Of a DNA stretch of 64,000 bases, positions 1-7,633 are shown piece after piece. The position numbers and the translations under genes were made by a program. Source of the DNA: Streptomyces sp. BV286 (lineage in GTDB: Bacteria; Actinomycetota; Actinomycetes; Streptomycetales; Streptomycetaceae). Each line of letters begins with the position of its first letter. The stretch's first letter is position 1. The notes beneath the pieces were generated by a model. That model saw nothing but the letters and a program-made list of their open reading frames with translations, had not been told where the DNA came from and made no database searches. Location of the stretch: contig NZ_JAHRIB010000143.1 of NCBI RefSeq assembly GCF_019090165.1, positions 124,001-188,000 on the forward strand, written 5' to 3'.

Positions 1-550
1 GTTCGACGAGGGCGGGGAGGTCACTGGCGGCGACGCCGCGCACCGCCTCGGCGGGCATCCCGCCGGTCTCGACGGTCAGCTTCCGCAGCCGCTCGTGGCG
101 GACGGCCGGGAACACCAGTTGGTTGCCGCCGCGGACCCCGAACTCCTCGAGGCCGGGGAAGGCTTCGAGGACCGGGCCCATGTCGCCCTGGACGATCCAG
201 GAGATCTCGCACTCCTCCATCACGATGTCGGCGAAGAACAGGCCGCGCAGCGCGGGCAGCCGGTCCCGGGCCGCCACCAGCGCCTTGATCAGTTCGTCGG
301 GGGCCGTTTCGTACGCCTCGCTCCACGCGCCCACGATCAGCGCGCGCACCCGCTCGGTGTCGACGGAGTCCAGAAAGCGCGCGAAGGCCTCCTCCCACTC
401 CTCCTCGGCGTCGTAGGCGTCCACCCCGATGCGCCAGGCCACGGACTCGGGCGAGGGAAGCGAGGGCGCCTCGGGCGACGTGTCACCGACTCCCGGGAAG
501 GTGAAGGCCGGCAGGCCGTGGAACTCCTTGAGGTGGCTACCGATGGTCAT
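1..550 (-). CDS. STM4015 family protein, 3' part beyond the window edge
   Basis: The reading frame starts at ATG 548-550 on the minus strand and is open to the left edge, giving about 183 residues. The N-terminus MTIGSHLKEFHGLPAF and the later leucine-rich style stretches (LEEFGVRGGNQL, LRKLTVETGG) match what I know of the actinobacterial STM4015 family, an LRR-like protein usually found beside the STM4011-STM4014 genes (radical SAM, sulfatase-like and ATP-grasp-like). Those partners would lie left of this window, so the context cannot be checked here. The biochemical role of the family is not established. The family name is from memory of the N-terminal signature; the coding call is firm. 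Confidence 0.72.
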   Translation of the reverse strand, partial: MTIGSHLKEFHGLPAFTFPGVGDTSPEAPSLPSPESVAWRIGVDAYDAEEEWEEAFARFLDSVDTERVRALIVGAWSEAYETAPDELIKALVAARDRLPALRGLFFADIVMEECEISWIVQGDMGPVLEAFPGLEEFGVRGGNQLVFPAVRHERLRKLTVETGGMPAEAVRGVAASDLPALVE

Positions 551-829
551 GCGCGCCCGCTCCTTCGTGCTGAGGTCGGTGGATCGGCGGTCGAGGCCCT
601 GATCCCGGTGCGCGCCGACCGCATCCAGGTAACGGAGTTCTACCAAGCGCCACTGACAGCGCTGTGGACAGGGGGCCCTCTCGTCGCCCAACTGCCCCGC
701 CGCACAAGGCCGGGTCGACACGTCACGTACGGCGCCGGGCGCGGTGACCCTGCCGGCGAAGGCGATTGTCAGTGCCCGCCTCTACGGTCCTTCTCATGGC
801 ACACGGTGTGCCACATCGGGAGGAGACCC

Positions 830-1156
830 ATGTACCGGCAAGGAGACGTCCTGATCGTGGCGCTGGCCGAGAGCGCGGTGCCCGAGCACGCGGCCGGAGC
901 GGTGTCCGAACCGCGCGACGGCCGCGGCAGACTCGTCCTGGCACTGGGCGAAGTCACCGGCCACGCCCATGCCGTGGTCGGTCCGGGACGGCTGATCCGG
1001 GAGGCCGGCCTGTTCGGGCCGATGCTGCTGCATGTGCCCGACGGAGCCCGTGTCGTACACGAGGAGCACGCGGCGATCTCGCTCCCGAAAGGCTGGTACC
1101 GGGTGATCCGGCAACGGGAGTACGTGCCGGGTTCGGTGCGCATCGTCGCCGACTGA
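830..1156 (+). CDS. small conserved protein, partner of the DUF6745 gene
   Basis: This encodes 108 residues starting MYRQGDVLIV. ATG 830 is preceded by a strong ribosome site (GGGAGGAGACCC), which fixes the start although the frame is open far upstream. The protein is soluble and beta-rich, with a QGDVLI start, a GHAH motif near the middle and an HEEHAAISLPKGWYRV stretch near the end. I do not know its function. Short QGDVL-type proteins are often found next to DUF6745 genes, as here (158 bp before the next gene, same strand), so a common role or transcript is likely. The His-rich GHAH and HEEHA motifs could bind a metal, but this is inference. Confidence 0.75.
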   Translation: MYRQGDVLIVALAESAVPEHAAGAVSEPRDGRGRLVLALGEVTGHAHAVVGPGRLIREAGLFGPMLLHVPDGARVVHEEHAAISLPKGWYRVIRQREYVPGSVRIVAD

Positions 1157-1314
1157 CGAGGACGCAACCCCGCCGCCCCGGCCGCAGCGCGGACGTGGGC
1201 CGACGCGGAGAGGGCACCAGGGCTCAGGGTCCCGGAGCGGACAGGCGAAGCGCAGGACCGGGCGACGGCACGCGGGTGCGGCCCGGCACAGGATTCGGGA
1301 GAGGAACGGGATCG

Positions 1315-2340
1315 ATGGACCAGGGCAGTTGGCGGACGGCGGCAGCGGCGACAGGACCGGGTGACCGGGCGGCGGCCGAGGAGGGCGTACGACTCGCCTA
1401 CCGGCAGGCCGGACTGGCCGCGCCCGGCCTCATCGTGTGGACGAGCTCGCCCCGCGAGGCGGTGCGGACACTCATGACGGCGGAGCGGTCGGCCGGTTCG
1501 CAGGCGGACCCGTTCGGTGCGAGCGTCCGCGACGCCGTGCTGAGGGCGCCCTGGGCCGCCGCGCGGGCGCGGCTGCACGAGGAGCTGGGACCGACGGGAT
1601 GGAGTGGCCACTGGCGCGCCACGGGAGCGGGCCTGTGGGAGTCGACCCGCACCCTGGTCGACCGGGTACGGGCGGGGATCGTGGACGAACTCGCCGACGA
1701 CCGCCGGGAGGAGACCCAGGTCCGCCTGCTTCTCCTGGACGCGGCCCTGGGCCAGCACGACGCGGCCTGGCTGTGCGCGTTCGACTCCGGGGACGACAGT
1801 CCCCTGGGGGGCCTGGCCGCGGTGGCACGCGAGGCGGGCTGGTGGTGGCCCTACGAGAAGGCGGCGGTCGTCAGCGAACGCCCCCTGACCCTGCACCGTG
1901 ACGAAGCCGGAAGGCTGGACCGAGGCGACGGCCCGGCGCTCGCCTACGGGGACGGATTCGAGCTGTACGCCTGGCGGGGCATGCCCGTTCCGCGGGACTT
2001 CCTCGACGAACTGACCCATCTGACCCCCGAGCGCATCCGCGGCGAGGAGAACGCCGAACTGCGCCGGGTGATGCTGGAGCACTACGGCTACGACCGGTAT
2101 CTGGACGAGTCCGGCGCGGTTCCAGTCCACCGCGACGAGACGGGGGTGCTGTGGCGGGTCGAACTCGTCGGCGACGAGGATGTCGTGATGGTCGAGGTCG
2201 TCAACTCCACGCCGGAACCGGACGGTACGAGCCGCACCTACTGGCTGAGGGTGCCGCCGACGACCCGCACGGCCCGTGAGGGCGTGGCCTGGACGTTCGG
2301 CGTCGGTGCGGAGGCGTACGAGCCGTTGCGGCAGACCTGA
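1315..2340 (+). CDS. DUF6745 domain-containing protein
   Basis: A 341-residue soluble protein. ATG 1315 follows GAGAGGAACGGGATCG, a reasonable ribosome site. The C-terminal third has the features I associate with DUF6745: alternating acidic and aromatic segments, a GDGFELYAWRGMPVP motif near the middle, a YGYDRYLDESG repeat-like segment, and the closing pattern VVNSTPEPDGTSRTYWLRV then ARE.VAWTFG. No membrane segment or signal peptide is visible. The family has no experimentally known function. The small QGDVL protein upstream is the only obvious partner. Residues 1-150 are Ala/Arg-rich and less conserved in appearance. Coding call firm; function unknown. Confidence 0.82.
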   Translation: MDQGSWRTAAAATGPGDRAAAEEGVRLAYRQAGLAAPGLIVWTSSPREAVRTLMTAERSAGSQADPFGASVRDAVLRAPWAAARARLHEELGPTGWSGHWRATGAGLWESTRTLVDRVRAGIVDELADDRREETQVRLLLLDAALGQHDAAWLCAFDSGDDSPLGGLAAVAREAGWWWPYEKAAVVSERPLTLHRDEAGRLDRGDGPALAYGDGFELYAWRGMPVPRDFLDELTHLTPERIRGEENAELRRVMLEHYGYDRYLDESGAVPVHRDETGVLWRVELVGDEDVVMVEVVNSTPEPDGTSRTYWLRVPPTTRTAREGVAWTFGVGAEAYEPLRQT

Positions 2341-2413
2341 GGGCCTGGCGGCCCGGCGCACGACCGTCGTTGCCACCCTGGGCGTCACCGCCTTGGGCGT
2401 CAGCGCCCTGGGC

Positions 2414-3472
2414 TCATCGTCCGCGGTCCCTGCCGGAGGCGCGGTCGAGGCCGATGTCCACGGCGACCGGCAGATGGTCACTGCCGGTGGCGGGCAGGGT
2501 CCGTACGTTCGTGACGGTCCCGGAGCGGGCCATGACGTGGTCGATCCGGGACACGGGGAACGACGCGGGCCAGCTGAAGGCGAAGGCCCGCCCTGTCGAG
2601 TCCATCCGGGAGGTGACCGGGTCCAGACCCCGGTCGTCCACCGTGCTGTTGAGGTCGCCCAACAGGATCACCCTGTCGAGCCTCTCGTCCGCGAGGGCCG
2701 CCCCCAGCAGCCCGGCGCTCTCGTCGCGCCGACCGGAATCGAGGCCCTTCCACCCGAGCCGGACCGAGGGAAGGTGGGCCACGTACACCGCGATGTCGCC
2801 CCATGGGGTGCGTGCGGTGGCCCGCAGCCCGCGGTTCCAACTCTCGTCGATGCCCTCAGGCCTGATGTCCACCGGCCGGGCGGCCGACAGGGGATGCTTC
2901 GACCACAGCCCGACCGTCCCCTCGACCGCGTGATAGGGGTGGGTGGTTGCCAGCGCCTTCTCGTAGGCCGGCAAGGCGGAAGGTGTCAGCTCCTCCAGCG
3001 CGACCAAATCCGGCGAACCCTCGAGCAGGGTGCCGACGGTGCCCGCCGGGTCGGTGTTCTCGTCGCTGACGTTGTGCTGGACCGCGGTGAGATCGTGTGC
3101 GCCCCGGCCCTCGGCCAGGAACCGTCCGCCGAACAGGTGCCCCCACACAGCTGCGGGCAGCAGCAGGGCCACCAGCGCGGTCACCGAGCGGCGCAGTAGC
3201 GCCCATACGAGCAGCAGGGGCACGGCCAGACCGAGCCAGGGCAGAAACGTCTCCAGCAGGCTGCCCAAGCGGCCGACCGTGTTGGGCACCGCGGAGTGGA
3301 ACGCCAGCAGCGCAGCGGTCAGGACGGCCGACACCGCGAGCACCCGCCCACGGGCCCAGCGCGAAGAACCTCCCGTGTCCGGCCTCGGACGACGCCGGAG
3401 GACGGGCCGCCACCGCAGGAGCGTCCCGGTCCTCGGCCCCGTCGTCCCACTGCCGCTCACTCGCTCCACCAA
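2414..3472 (-). CDS. membrane-anchored endonuclease/exonuclease/phosphatase family protein
   Basis: About 352 residues. Three hydrophobic helices (roughly 44-61, 76-92 and 94-112) are followed by an exported EEP-fold domain. The catalytic set is readable: QHN near 134, the metal-binding Glu near 160, H233, GDLN at 272-275, DH at 311-312 and SDH at 331-333. This family cleaves phosphodiesters or phosphomonoesters with Mg2+; the substrate (DNA, RNA, lipid head group) cannot be told from sequence. The start is uncertain: TTG 3472, GTG 3469 and GTG 3460 are in frame and none has an ideal ribosome site. Its 3' end faces the DUF6745 gene, 73 bp apart. Confidence 0.88.
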   Translation of the reverse strand: MVERVSGSGTTGPRTGTLLRWRPVLRRRPRPDTGGSSRWARGRVLAVSAVLTAALLAFHSAVPNTVGRLGSLLETFLPWLGLAVPLLLVWALLRRSVTALVALLLPAAVWGHLFGGRFLAEGRGAHDLTAVQHNVSDENTDPAGTVGTLLEGSPDLVALEELTPSALPAYEKALATTHPYHAVEGTVGLWSKHPLSAARPVDIRPEGIDESWNRGLRATARTPWGDIAVYVAHLPSVRLGWKGLDSGRRDESAGLLGAALADERLDRVILLGDLNSTVDDRGLDPVTSRMDSTGRAFAFSWPASFPVSRIDHVMARSGTVTNVRTLPATGSDHLPVAVDIGLDRASGRDRGR

Positions 3473-3710
3473 GCCCTGACCGTCCGTCCCGGATGCGTCC
3501 TCGCTCCAGGTCCTGAGCGCACGACGTGCCCGTAACGACGCACAGCAGGGAGATCAGGTTCCGGACCGCGTGACCGTCGTCCCGACGCACAGGTAACCGT
3601 CGCCCCGATACACGGGGTGGACGCCGGGCACGAGGCTCGGCGCGCGGTGCCCGTGGAACCATGTGGAACCGAGCCCCTCCGTACCCGGGAGAGTGCGGCC
3701 GCGCGCGAAC

Positions 3711-3743
3711 AGGCCCGCCGGAGCCGAGGGCTCCGACGGGCCT
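3711..3743 (-). terminator. hairpin terminator after the Ala-rich membrane protein gene
   Basis: The arms AGGCCCG-C-CGGAGCC and GGCTCCG-A-CGGGCCT pair over 15 positions with one mismatch around a GAG loop. The hairpin lies 30 bp downstream of the stop of the minus-strand gene at 3773-4213. There is no U-run, as is common for GC-rich actinobacterial terminators. The rest of 3473-3772 shows no gene; it must hold the promoter of the EEP-fold gene, but I see no clear -35/-10 pair. Confidence 0.6.
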
Positions 3744-3772
3744 GCGAGCAGGTGCCCAGAGGGCGTCGTCTC

Positions 3773-4213
3773 TCAGAGACGGCCACCGCTGAGGCGGGAG
3801 AGTGGACCGCGCTGCCGCAGACCGGCACGACGGCCCACCGTGTAGGAGCACACGACCACGGTGGCGGCCCCCGCGCCGGCGGCGGCTGCCACGACCTTCC
3901 TGGCCTTCAGAAGCGTCCAGGCGAGGCCGGCCTTCCCGACCGTCTGCTGGGCGGCCGTCGAGACGGTGCCCTGCACCACCTTGGCCGTTTCCCTGGCCTT
4001 CTGCGATGCGGCTCCGCTGAGGTTCACCAGGGCTTCCTTGCTGCCGCGGCCGGCGGCCCCGGCAGCATCCCCGGCGCTCTTCACCGCCTCGGTGGCAGCC
4101 TCCTGTGACTCCTTCGCCGGTGCCGCGGCACCTTCGGTCACGGTCTTCTTCGCCGCTCGCGCATGCGCGGTGGGCGACTGTCCGTTCGTCGTTTTATTGT
4201 TCGATCCAGCCAT
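3773..4213 (-). CDS. small Ala-rich protein with one C-terminal membrane segment
   Basis: 146 residues starting MAGSNNKTTNGQ. The first 90 residues are hydrophilic and rich in Ala, Ser, Glu and Lys (AAKKT, AKESQEAATEAVKSAGDAAGAAG), a composition typical of amphipathic helices or disordered regions. They are followed by one hydrophobic stretch (about 104-125, VVAAAAGAGAATVVVCSYTV) and a basic tail (GRRAGLRQRG). This looks like a tail-anchored or single-pass membrane protein with its soluble part in the cytoplasm. The repeated Ala/Lys/Glu pattern resembles stress-related hydrophilic proteins, but I assign no function. It is monocistronic, with a hairpin terminator just downstream. Confidence 0.7.
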   Translation of the reverse strand: MAGSNNKTTNGQSPTAHARAAKKTVTEGAAAPAKESQEAATEAVKSAGDAAGAAGRGSKEALVNLSGAASQKARETAKVVQGTVSTAAQQTVGKAGLAWTLLKARKVVAAAAGAGAATVVVCSYTVGRRAGLRQRGPLSRLSGGRL

Positions 4214-4562
4214 GAGGTCCGGGTATCCGCCTCCGCCGTCGGCAAACGGGCCATTGTTCTGAGCGGTCTTGCGTCGGCTCCGGGTCGAACGACTACCCGT
4301 GTACGCACTGGTGACGAGCCGTAGGCATGAAGCGGGGCGGACGGGAGTGCTTGTGGCAGCGCGGACGGGAGCGCTCGCGGCGGAGATGGCCCGCGAGCCG
4401 CGTTGCCCCTGCCGTCCGTTCGGAAGTGGCGTGGGTCACAGTGGCCGGGTCGATCAGTTTGCCCGCGGACCCGGGTCGTTACAGCGTTACCGCCGCAATC
4501 GGATGGCGGTGGGAGGGTGCGGCCCCTGCTTCGGTCCGCACGCCACGTGAGGAGAATCGGGC
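4214..4562. other. divergent intergenic region with a 15-nt direct repeat
   Basis: No gene is visible in these 349 bp between two divergent genes. A near-perfect direct repeat, GCGGACGGGAG(T/C)GCT, occurs at 4337-4351 and 4361-4375. The second copy contains the palindrome GAGCGCTC, a core also used by LacI-family operators. Start-to-start spacing is 24 bp. The region must carry both promoters. The ribosome site GAGGAGAATCGGGC directly precedes the plus-strand gene at 4563. Confidence 0.4.
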
Positions 4563-5198
4563 ATGGACCGTGAGCGAGTTCTCTCCTGGACGAGGGACGA
4601 GCGGCTGAGCGTCGCCGACTTCCTCGAGGGTCTCGAGGACGACGACTGGAAGTCGGCCTCGCTCTGCGCCGGCTGGACGGTGCACGACGTGGCGGCCCAT
4701 CTGACCCTGTCCACGCGCACCGGATGGCCGGACATGATCAAGGGTGTCGTCCGGGCACGCGGCAACTGGGACCGGATGGAGTTCGACCTCGCCCGGGAGC
4801 GGGCAGGCCGATTCGGCGCGGCGGAACTCATCGGGCAGATCCGTGAAACGGCGGGTTCGGACCGCCGTGCTCCCATGGCCGCGCCGTTGGATCCGCTCGT
4901 CGACTTCCTGGTCCACGGGCAGGACATCGCGCGTCCCCTCGGAAAGGAGCGCGCGATGCCCGAGGAACAGGTGGTCGCGGCGATCGGGCACGTGGTGGCG
5001 AGCCCGTTCTACGGGGCCCGCAAGCGGCTGCAGGGGGTTCGGCTGGTGGCGACGGACGCGGACTGGTCGGCGGGCAAGGGCCCGGACGAGGCCCGGGGCC
5101 CCGTGGGGGACCTGCTGCTCGTGACGACCGGGCGGCCCGCCGGGCTGAAGAACGTGTCCGGGCCGGGCGCCGAGCGTCTCGCCGTGGTCCTGTCCTAG
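4563..5198 (+). CDS. maleylpyruvate isomerase family mycothiol-dependent enzyme
   Basis: 211 residues with a GAGGAG ribosome site 8 bp before ATG 4563. The N-terminal DinB-like four-helix domain shows the family signature LCAGWTVHDVAAHL (around 37-50), in which the HDVAAHL histidines belong to the metal site of MDMPI/DinB proteins; a second conserved His is in DFLVHGQDIARPLG (around 118-131). Family members use mycothiol, the actinobacterial thiol, for isomerisation or thiol transfer, and many have unknown substrates. There is no operon partner. The substrate cannot be read from the sequence, and the enzyme need not act on maleylpyruvate. Confidence 0.88.
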   Translation: MDRERVLSWTRDERLSVADFLEGLEDDDWKSASLCAGWTVHDVAAHLTLSTRTGWPDMIKGVVRARGNWDRMEFDLARERAGRFGAAELIGQIRETAGSDRRAPMAAPLDPLVDFLVHGQDIARPLGKERAMPEEQVVAAIGHVVASPFYGARKRLQGVRLVATDADWSAGKGPDEARGPVGDLLLVTTGRPAGLKNVSGPGAERLAVVLS

Positions 5199-5226
5199 GT
5201 GATTCTGACCGCCCGTCACGGTGCGG

Positions 5227-5254
5227 TTCGAGGGCCGTCAGAGGCTGCTACACT
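5227..5254 (+). promoter_or_regulatory. possible promoter of the tRNA-Gly gene
   Basis: A TTCGAG -35-like hexamer (5227-5232) and a TACACT -10 (5249-5254) are 16 bp apart. Initiation would fall near 5261, giving a 5' leader of about 30 nt before the tRNA. The -10 is convincing, the -35 weak. Confidence 0.4.
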
Positions 5255-5291
5255 TGATCTTGAGCACACGGCCAGTCGGCTGATGCGTCTC

Positions 5292-5364
5292 GCGTCGGTG
5301 GTCCAAGGAAAGACGCCCCGCTTCCTGCGGGGAAATGCAGGTGCAAGGCCTGCCCGGCGCTCCA
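5292..5364 (+). tRNA. atypical tRNA-Gly, anticodon UCC, CCA encoded
   Basis: I folded this by hand. The acceptor stem has seven pairs (5292-5298 with 5354-5360, one T-G), then T73 and an encoded CCA (5362-5364). The D-arm is GTCC-AAGGAAA-AGAC with A14, G18G19 and A21 kept, but only three stem pairs. The anticodon stem is CCCCG/CGGGG with loop CTTCCTG, so U33 is present and the anticodon is UCC (5323-5325). The T-arm is GCAGG/CCTGC with loop TGCAAGG. Bacterial glycine identity features (C2-G71, G3-C70, C35, C36, U73) are all present. Oddities: U37 instead of a purine, G55 instead of U55, a four-base variable loop and a weak D-stem. It is a single gene with its own terminator, outside any tRNA cluster. 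Confidence 0.8.
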
Positions 5365-5365
5365 C

Positions 5366-5399
5366 AAAACCCCATCCGCGTTCTGCGGATGGGGTTTTT
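5366..5399 (+). terminator. strong intrinsic terminator of the tRNA-Gly gene
   Basis: A ten-pair perfect stem (CCCCATCCGC, 5370-5379, with GCGGATGGGG, 5385-5394) and a GTTCT loop are preceded by AAAA and followed by TTTTT. It begins one base after the encoded CCA of the tRNA. This is the only classical U-run terminator I see in the window. Confidence 0.92.
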
Positions 5400-5436
5400 G
5401 CGTGGGGAGAACCGTGTACGAGGTCGCTCGGCGGCC

Positions 5437-5478
5437 CCCGGCTGCTCCGATCGGAGTGGCTACCGACGAGCAGCCGGG
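5437..5478 (-). terminator. hairpin downstream of the 48-residue gene
   Basis: A perfect 11-bp inverted repeat (CCCGGCTGCTC at 5437-5447, GAGCAGCCGGG at 5468-5478) with a 20-nt loop lies 35 bp beyond the stop of the minus-strand small gene at 5514. It could also back up the tRNA terminator on the other strand. Confidence 0.55.
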
Positions 5479-5513
5479 TGACGTCGGCGGCCGAGGGCGG
5501 GCCGCGGCCGGGG

Positions 5514-5660
5514 TCAGCGTCGTCCGCGCAGCTTTCCCAGGAGCCGCTGGGCCTGTGCGCGGCGGCGCGGATCGGCGGAGGCGCGGCGCGCCTGTTCGAT
5601 GGTGCGCCGGCCCTGCGGGCTCCTGGCGAACTGCTTGATCTTGTTCAAAATGCCAGCCAT
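5514..5660 (-). CDS. small basic conserved protein (48 aa)
   Basis: 48 residues, MAGILNKIKQFARSPQG onward, very rich in Arg and Gln (RRTIEQARRASADPRRRAQAQRLLGKLRG). ATG 5660 is preceded by ACAGGAGAAGAGCC, a strong ribosome site; the frame extends further upstream but without a better start. The sequence is helical and highly basic. I recall short proteins of this MAGILNK type as common in Streptomyces but with no assigned function. Nucleic-acid or membrane-surface binding is possible from its charge. It is easily missed because of its length. A hairpin follows its stop. Confidence 0.72.
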   Translation of the reverse strand: MAGILNKIKQFARSPQGRRTIEQARRASADPRRRAQAQRLLGKLRGRR

Positions 5661-5793
5661 GGCTCTTCTCCTGTGGCGGGAGCGGTGATGCGGTCCGTGC
5701 ACAGCTCCGTATACCCCGCTGCGGCGGGACGACAACGGCAATCGGCGTTCGCCCTTGTGTGAGGTCGCCCGGTCGCCTGCGCGGTACGCCTGG

Positions 5794-6366
5794 TCAAGGG
5801 GTGAAGGTGTCGGTGAGGTGGATGGTGTAGCCGTCGTCCTCCATCAGGAGGACGGTGACGCCGAAGGGCGAGGGGTGGTCGAGTTCCAGCGGGGTGAAGG
5901 AGTAGGTGAGGGCGGCCTGGATCGGCGGGGCGAGTTCAGCGTCCGGGTGCGGCCCGAGAGCGGGGAGCCACAGAGGCCCGGCCGGGGCCGGACCGCCGAG
6001 TGAGGGATCCAGGGGCTGGTGCGTGTAGGGGAGCTGGTGCAGTACGTGGCCGTCCTTGGTGGCGTGTACCAGGTTCAGGCAGGGAGTCGGGCCGGTGGCC
6101 GGAAGCCGGCACGCGGTGGCGACCTCGTTGGTCTCCCAGGCGAGGACGACCTCGTCGGCTTCGGCGGCAGCGGCGACGTTGGAGAGCTCGACGATCCCGG
6201 TCATGGCGTCCTCGCCGGGCTCTGTGGCGCGTAGCCAGACGAGTCCGACCAGTTCGCCGCGCACCAGCGGCATGATGACCGGGCGGGGCACCGTCCCCTG
6301 GGCCAGATCCGCGGTGTACGCCTTCTTCATCGATGCGACCAGCGCGTCCCACGTCTGCGTGTCCAC
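5794..6366 (-). CDS. hypothetical protein, 190 aa
   Basis: The start is GTG 6366 (VDTQTWDALVASMKKAY), chosen because GAGGGGAACTCC lies directly before it. The protein is soluble and acidic, with no signal or membrane segment. A beta-rich centre (VIMPLVRGELVGLVWLRA, then VVLAWETNEVATACRLP) and an ending WLPALGPHPDAELAP... then VTVLLMEDDGYTIHLTDTF suggest a compact alpha/beta fold. I do not recognise the family. It is a single gene. Upstream are three short tandem repeats. Confidence 0.68.
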   Translation of the reverse strand: MDTQTWDALVASMKKAYTADLAQGTVPRPVIMPLVRGELVGLVWLRATEPGEDAMTGIVELSNVAAAAEADEVVLAWETNEVATACRLPATGPTPCLNLVHATKDGHVLHQLPYTHQPLDPSLGGPAPAGPLWLPALGPHPDAELAPPIQAALTYSFTPLELDHPSPFGVTVLLMEDDGYTIHLTDTFTP

Positions 6367-6421
6367 GGAGTTCCCCTCACCCACGGCCTGTTCACGAGCG
6401 ACGCAGAGCCTGTCATGGCGG

Positions 6422-6479
6422 CCCCGTCCCGCGCCAGCGGCACCGTCCCCGCGCCAGCGGCCCCGTGCCGCGCCAGCGG
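6422..6479. repeat. three tandem copies of a ~20-nt repeat
   Basis: The unit C(C/A)CCGTCCC-GCGCCAGCGG occurs three times in a row (about 6422-6440, 6441-6460, 6461-6479), each ending in GCGCCAGCGG. It lies 56 bp upstream of the GTG start of the 190-residue gene, where promoter or operator sequences are expected. The copies differ at one to three positions. Confidence 0.65.
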
Positions 6480-6575
6480 CTCCGGGGCGAGGCCTGCGGG
6501 AAGCTGCCCGTTCCGCCCGCCGCAGCCCCGGCGGACGCTGGCAGGGTGAAAGAAACCGGCCTTGCACAGAAGAAA

Positions 6576-6607
6576 GCCCCGACTGGACGGGGGAGACCAG
6601 CCGGGGC
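6576..6607 (-). terminator. intrinsic-type terminator reading leftward
   Basis: GCCCCG-A-CTGG (6576-6586) pairs with CCAG-C-CGGGGC (6597-6607) around a 10-nt loop. On the minus strand the hairpin is followed by TTTCTTCT, so it works best for leftward transcripts. The nearest leftward gene, the DHFR-like gene, stops 275 bp away at 6882, so either its 3' UTR is long or an unrecognised short transcript ends here. Confidence 0.6.
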
Positions 6608-6881
6608 CGTGTGCGGTGGACTGCGGAGGGGCGGTCGCCTCTCGGCGGAGGGCTCCATGGGGCTTCAGCCGAACGATCGTCCCCATGGGCTATGGGTGAG
6701 GCCCGGGGACACTGTCCCCTCCGCAGCCACATAAGGATGAACGGTCAACCAGCCCGGCTTGTTCCGCCCCCGGCGCCGCCCGACGTGTGAACTGGGGCAC
6801 TCTCCCCAAGGCGTCCGTCCCGAGGCTTCCGTGCCAAGGCGTTCGTCCCGAGGCAGCCGGTTCTGCGGGCGTTGGGCATCG
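6608..6881. other. intergenic region with a 15-bp palindrome
   Basis: I see no convincing gene between the terminator hairpin and the stop of the DHFR-like gene. It contains a perfect palindrome, GGGGACA-C-TGTCCCC (6705-6719), of unknown use. Together with 6367-6607 (tandem repeats and terminator) this makes a 515-bp gap. A small untranslated RNA or a very short leader ORF on the minus strand remains possible. Confidence 0.3.
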
Positions 6882-7454
6882 TCAGCGGACGACGTCGAAC
6901 ACGTTCATCTGCAGGCCGTTGGCGTACGCCTCGTGCTCGACGAGCCGCAGCTTCTGGGTGTCCTTGTCCGTGTCGCTGAACAGACGCTTGCCCGCGCCGA
7001 GCAGGAGCGGGAAGACGAGCAGGTGGTAACGGTCGATCAGGCCGGCGTCCGAGAGGCCGCGGTTGAGGGTGGCGCTGCCGTGGATGATGATCGGGCCGCC
7101 CTCGGTCTCCTTCAGCGCGGCGACGTCGTCGAGCGAGCGCAGGATCGTGGTCCGGCCCCAGTTCGGCACCAGGTCGTCGTCGGTGAGGCTGGTGGAGACG
7201 ACGTACTTCGGCATCGCCTTGTAGTCGGAGAAGTCCTCCATGTCCGGCCAGACAGGACTGAACGCCTCGTAGCTGGTCCGGCCCAGCAGCATCGCGGTGG
7301 CTTCCTGCTGCTCCCGGCCCTTGATGGCGAACGCGTCCGGGAGGAACTCCACGTCCTTGAAGGTCCATCCCGCGTTCCGGTAGCCGGCCTCGCCGCCCGG
7401 GGCTTCCACGACGCCGTCGAGCGAGACGAAGGCGGTGCTGATCAGGGTGCGCAT
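6882..7454 (-). CDS. dihydrofolate reductase family protein (RibD C-terminal fold)
   Basis: 190 residues. ATG 7454 is preceded by TTAGGAGAATCG. The N-terminus MRTLISTAFVSLDGVVEAPGG is the DHFR/RibD_C signature; AMLLGRTSYEAFSPVWP (near 54) and GGPIIIHGSATLNRGLSDAGLIDR (near 118) are the NADPH-binding and conserved Gly-rich segments of this family. Such proteins are NAD(P)H-dependent reductases related to the riboflavin enzyme; most stand-alone Streptomyces copies have no known substrate. It is not expected to be the housekeeping dihydrofolate reductase. It is a monocistronic unit 179 bp downstream of the ligase gene on the same strand. Confidence 0.88.
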   Translation of the reverse strand: MRTLISTAFVSLDGVVEAPGGEAGYRNAGWTFKDVEFLPDAFAIKGREQQEATAMLLGRTSYEAFSPVWPDMEDFSDYKAMPKYVVSTSLTDDDLVPNWGRTTILRSLDDVAALKETEGGPIIIHGSATLNRGLSDAGLIDRYHLLVFPLLLGAGKRLFSDTDKDTQKLRLVEHEAYANGLQMNVFDVVR

Positions 7455-7633
7455 CGATTCTCCTAAGTGTTTCGTCTTCTGCTTGTGCACAGGCCCGGTC
7501 GGCCCCGCGGTTCGCGCTCCCCGAGCTGCTGGTCGAGGTCGAACTCATTGGCCGGGTCCGACGGGCCGACCGGCCGCCGGCCGTACGCCAGTTGAGCCGC
7601 GGATCGCGACGTGTCGCCGCCCGGGGACGCGGG

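Noticed and set aside
2276..3199. Plus-strand frame of 307 codons opposite the EEP-fold gene
   Set aside because: The minus strand shows a complete catalytic motif set; the plus frame is a shadow with no recognisable domain.
4367..4378. GAGCGCTC core as a LacI operator near the mycothiol enzyme gene
   Set aside because: No LacI gene or sugar gene is nearby and the flanks do not match; kept only as part of the direct repeat description.
7467..7633. In-frame continuation after the ligase stop, containing EFDLDQQLGE, which recalls FxLD-type peptide leaders
   Set aside because: It has no start codon with a ribosome site, no Ser/Thr/Cys-rich core and no lanthionine enzyme nearby; a chance frame or a gene fragment is more likely.
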